Of a stretch of 25,896 nt of DNA, positions 24,371 through 25,896 are shown one piece after another. Each line of letters opens with the position of its first letter. Positions within the stretch are counted from its first letter, which is position 1. The notes beneath the pieces are model-generated. The model was given only the letters and a program-made list of their open reading frames with translations. It made no database searches and was not told the DNA's origin. The position numbers and the translations under genes are program-made. Origin of the DNA: Bifidobacteriaceae bacterium (GTDB taxonomy: Bacteria; Actinomycetota; Actinomycetes; Actinomycetales; WQXJ01). The stretch covers positions 1 through 25,896 of the forward strand of contig JAISCU010000195.1 in the NCBI GenBank assembly GCA_031265345.1. The letters are read 5' to 3'.

Positions 24371-24553
24371 ATGCTCAAGTCCTGGCATGATTCGGCTTGG
24401 GACGACTACCTGCGCTGGCAGGTCGAAGACAGAAAGACTCTGCGCCGAATCAATTCCCTGATCAAGGGAATCGAACGCAACGGGTACGAAACGACGGGAA
24501 AGCCCGAGCTAGTGGCGGCACCCTTTCACGGCCCGTGGATCTCCTGCGGCTGA
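24371..24553 (+). pseudogene. Truncated YoeB/Txe-family toxin
   Basis: Starts one base after the antitoxin stop. Its first ~47 residues line up without gaps with YoeB: W10 D11 D12 Y13, W16 Q17, K/R-I27 N28, L30 I31 K32, and G43 K44 P45 E46. YoeB is an mRNA-cutting RNase of ~84 residues whose active site uses E46, R65, H83 and Y84. Here similarity stops after GKPEL and the frame ends at residue 60 with PFHGPWISCG, so the last three catalytic residues and the C-terminal strands are missing. The end overlaps the convergent lipoprotein B gene by 28 bases. Expected to be inactive. Confidence 0.88.
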
Positions 24554-25479
24554 CTGTCCTGCCGCGCATCGTAGTACTCCCGTTGCTCCTGGAGCAGCAC
24601 GTCGAACAGGGCGTCCAGCTTGGGGTCCGGCATGTACTCGCCGACCGTCTCGCCGTTGTAGCCGGGCACGTCGAAGCCGATGCCCGGGTCGACTATCAAC
24701 TCATCCCACTCGGCCTCATAGTCCGGATCGGCCAGTCTCCGATCCTCCTCCTCGTGGGCCGCCTGGTCCCAGTTCGGGCAGTCCGCCAGCAGGGCGCGCA
24801 ACTGGTCCTCCGTGATGGTGGACGGCAGCAGCACGATCGGTACGCGGTCCACCGTCTCCAGGGTCGGCGTCTCGGGGTCCTTCACTCCTGCCCAACCCGC
24901 CGAGCGCGCGCATTCGGCCCATTTCGCCCCGGCTTCGGCGTCGCGTTGCCGGAACTGCAGCAACTCGGACGGCGGTGTGGCCGTCGGGTCCTCGTACCCG
25001 GTGGATTCCAGGCAGCCCACGAACGGCTCGGTCAAGTCTTGGAGCTCGCCGTCGCGCCCCACCAACAAGTGCGGCAACGCCCGCCCGTCCGATTCGTTGA
25101 GGTACTTGTCCTCGATGATCGTCTTGGCCGCCCGGGTCTGGTCCCGGTAGGCGCCGTCCGGGTCGTCGCGCCCGTCCGCGCCAGTGGCGCCATCCGATTG
25201 GCCAACAGTCACCGTCATCTGCCAGTAGTCGTCCGGCCCCACGTCCGGCCGAACCACCAGCGCGCCGTCGAACGCCTCGTCGGGTTTGGCGCTCGCCGGG
25301 ATGCCTTCCGCCACCAGGCAGTCCGCCATCGCCAGGGCCGTCTCCGCCGCCGTCCCGCCGCTGCCCTGGGACTCCTCGCCCCGGTCCAGGCTCGCCACGT
25401 CGTTGTCGCTCGAGCAGCCGCCCACGAGGGCCGCCGCCAACGCGACCGCCAGGCCCGTCCTCCAAGCCACACTTCTCAC
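24526..25479 (-). CDS. Secreted lipoprotein B, paralogue of lipoprotein A
   Basis: A 317-residue predicted lipoprotein of unknown function. Signal MRSVAWRTGLAVALAAALVG with lipobox GGC and lipidated C22. Mature part has C54, C156, C190 and C234 in MADCL, VGCLESTGY, WAECAR and ADCP, matching C57, C165, C200 and C244 of the protein at 5547-6557 with almost equal spacing; also shared are DVASL after the lipidated Cys, LLPSTITEDQLRALL, IGFDVPGYNG and a C-terminal EYY/EYW. GTG start at 25479 with GGGGGAGA upstream. The C-terminus overlaps the truncated toxin gene but its length matches the paralogue, so this protein looks complete. Probably monocistronic. Confidence 0.88.
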   Translation of the reverse strand: MRSVAWRTGLAVALAAALVGGCSSDNDVASLDRGEESQGSGGTAAETALAMADCLVAEGIPASAKPDEAFDGALVVRPDVGPDDYWQMTVTVGQSDGATGADGRDDPDGAYRDQTRAAKTIIEDKYLNESDGRALPHLLVGRDGELQDLTEPFVGCLESTGYEDPTATPPSELLQFRQRDAEAGAKWAECARSAGWAGVKDPETPTLETVDRVPIVLLPSTITEDQLRALLADCPNWDQAAHEEEDRRLADPDYEAEWDELIVDPGIGFDVPGYNGETVGEYMPDPKLDALFDVLLQEQREYYDARQDSQPQEIHGP

Positions 25480-25716
25480 AGTTCGTCTCCCCCGTCCAGT
25501 CCTGTGCTTACGGGGACCTTAACACACGCGCACGATGCCGCCGTCCGACTTCCCGCACACCATCAGCCCACCGGACGCAAGGGTGGCCGCCAAACGCGCT
25601 CGCCAGCCGGGAACCCGACCACGGTGAGAGTTCGGCCGGGCGCGGACCGGGCGAACGGCATCGTGAGTCAATCACTAAACGCGGTCGTCAAGGGCGCCCC
25701 GGCGCAGTCGCAGCCC

Positions 25717-25896
25717 TCAGGGAGCTTTGAGCGCCTCGACAGTGCTCGCTTTCTCGTGCCAGGTCACGATCCAGGCGCCGTTGCCGAGGGGCGGGAACAG
25801 AAGCGGCCTGGCCGAGAGCAGCCGCTCGTTGTACGAGAACGTTATGTCGTAACCGGCGTAGACCACGCTGTTCGCGTCCATTTCCCCGGTGATCCC
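25717..25896 (-). CDS. C-terminal fragment of an unrecognised protein (cut by window edge)
   Basis: The last 59 residues of a frame that enters from the right edge and stops with TGA at 25717-25719. Readable parts include GITGEMDANSVVYAGYDITF, NERLLSARPLLFPPLGNGAW and VTWHEKASTVEALKAP. The aromatic and beta-prone composition and codon bias look genuine, but I recognise no family. Between this and lipoprotein B (25480-25716) I see no gene. Confidence 0.55.
   Translation of the reverse strand, partial: GITGEMDANSVVYAGYDITFSYNERLLSARPLLFPPLGNGAWIVTWHEKASTVEALKAP

Noticed and set aside
25531..25666. 10-bp inverted repeat CACGATGCCG/CGGCATCGTG, ~117 bases apart
   Set aside because: Only one pair, no flanking duplication or transposase; a chance match is likely in GC-rich DNA.

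Overview
High-GC, densely packed DNA with every hallmark of an actinomycete (Actinomycetota): a sufR-sufB-sufD-Rieske-sufC-sufS-sufU-sufT operon, an ANTAR response regulator next to polA, a hrcA-dnaJ pair followed by rsmE, frequent GTG/TTG starts and 1-26 nt gene overlaps. I cannot fix the genus from sequence alone.

Layout. 1-2426 (minus strand): heat-shock operon hrcA-dnaJ-rsmE (rsmE runs off the left edge), preceded by a near-perfect CIRCE operator. 2427-4326: a leader region with strong RNA folds, then a GH13 alpha-amylase-family enzyme on plus. 4327-5546: a gene-free island holding several unrelated repeat families (a 14-bp perfect hairpin, a 20-bp tandem repeat, six copies of a ~23-nt unit in both orientations, and two 102-nt direct repeats). 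5547-6557: a secreted lipoprotein. 6640-14258 (minus): a nine-gene translationally coupled block led by sufR and ending with a putative permuted papain-like enzyme; it makes and repairs Fe-S clusters. 14411-15616 (minus): a Bcr/CflA-type MFS exporter. 15838-18133 (plus): two solute-binding lipoproteins of different transporter classes (TAXI/TRAP and PotD/ABC), neither beside a permease. 18167-23866 (minus): a membrane-anchored VanW-domain protein, DNA polymerase I and a PdtaR-like ANTAR regulator. 23892-23965: a tRNA with a leucine CAA anticodon but a short variable loop. 24041-24553: a DinJ/RelB antitoxin with a strong promoter-operator and a YoeB/Txe toxin cut off after its first catalytic residue. 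24526-25479 (minus): a second lipoprotein, a paralogue of the one at 5.5 kb. 25717-25896: the C-terminus of an unrecognised protein.

The most unusual items are the paralogous lipoprotein pair with four conserved extra cysteines, the repeat island, a compact three-way-junction fold upstream of the amylase gene, the short-variable-loop tRNA-Leu(CAA), and the decayed toxin-antitoxin locus abutting one of the lipoproteins. I see no phage, CRISPR array, IS element or biosynthetic cluster.
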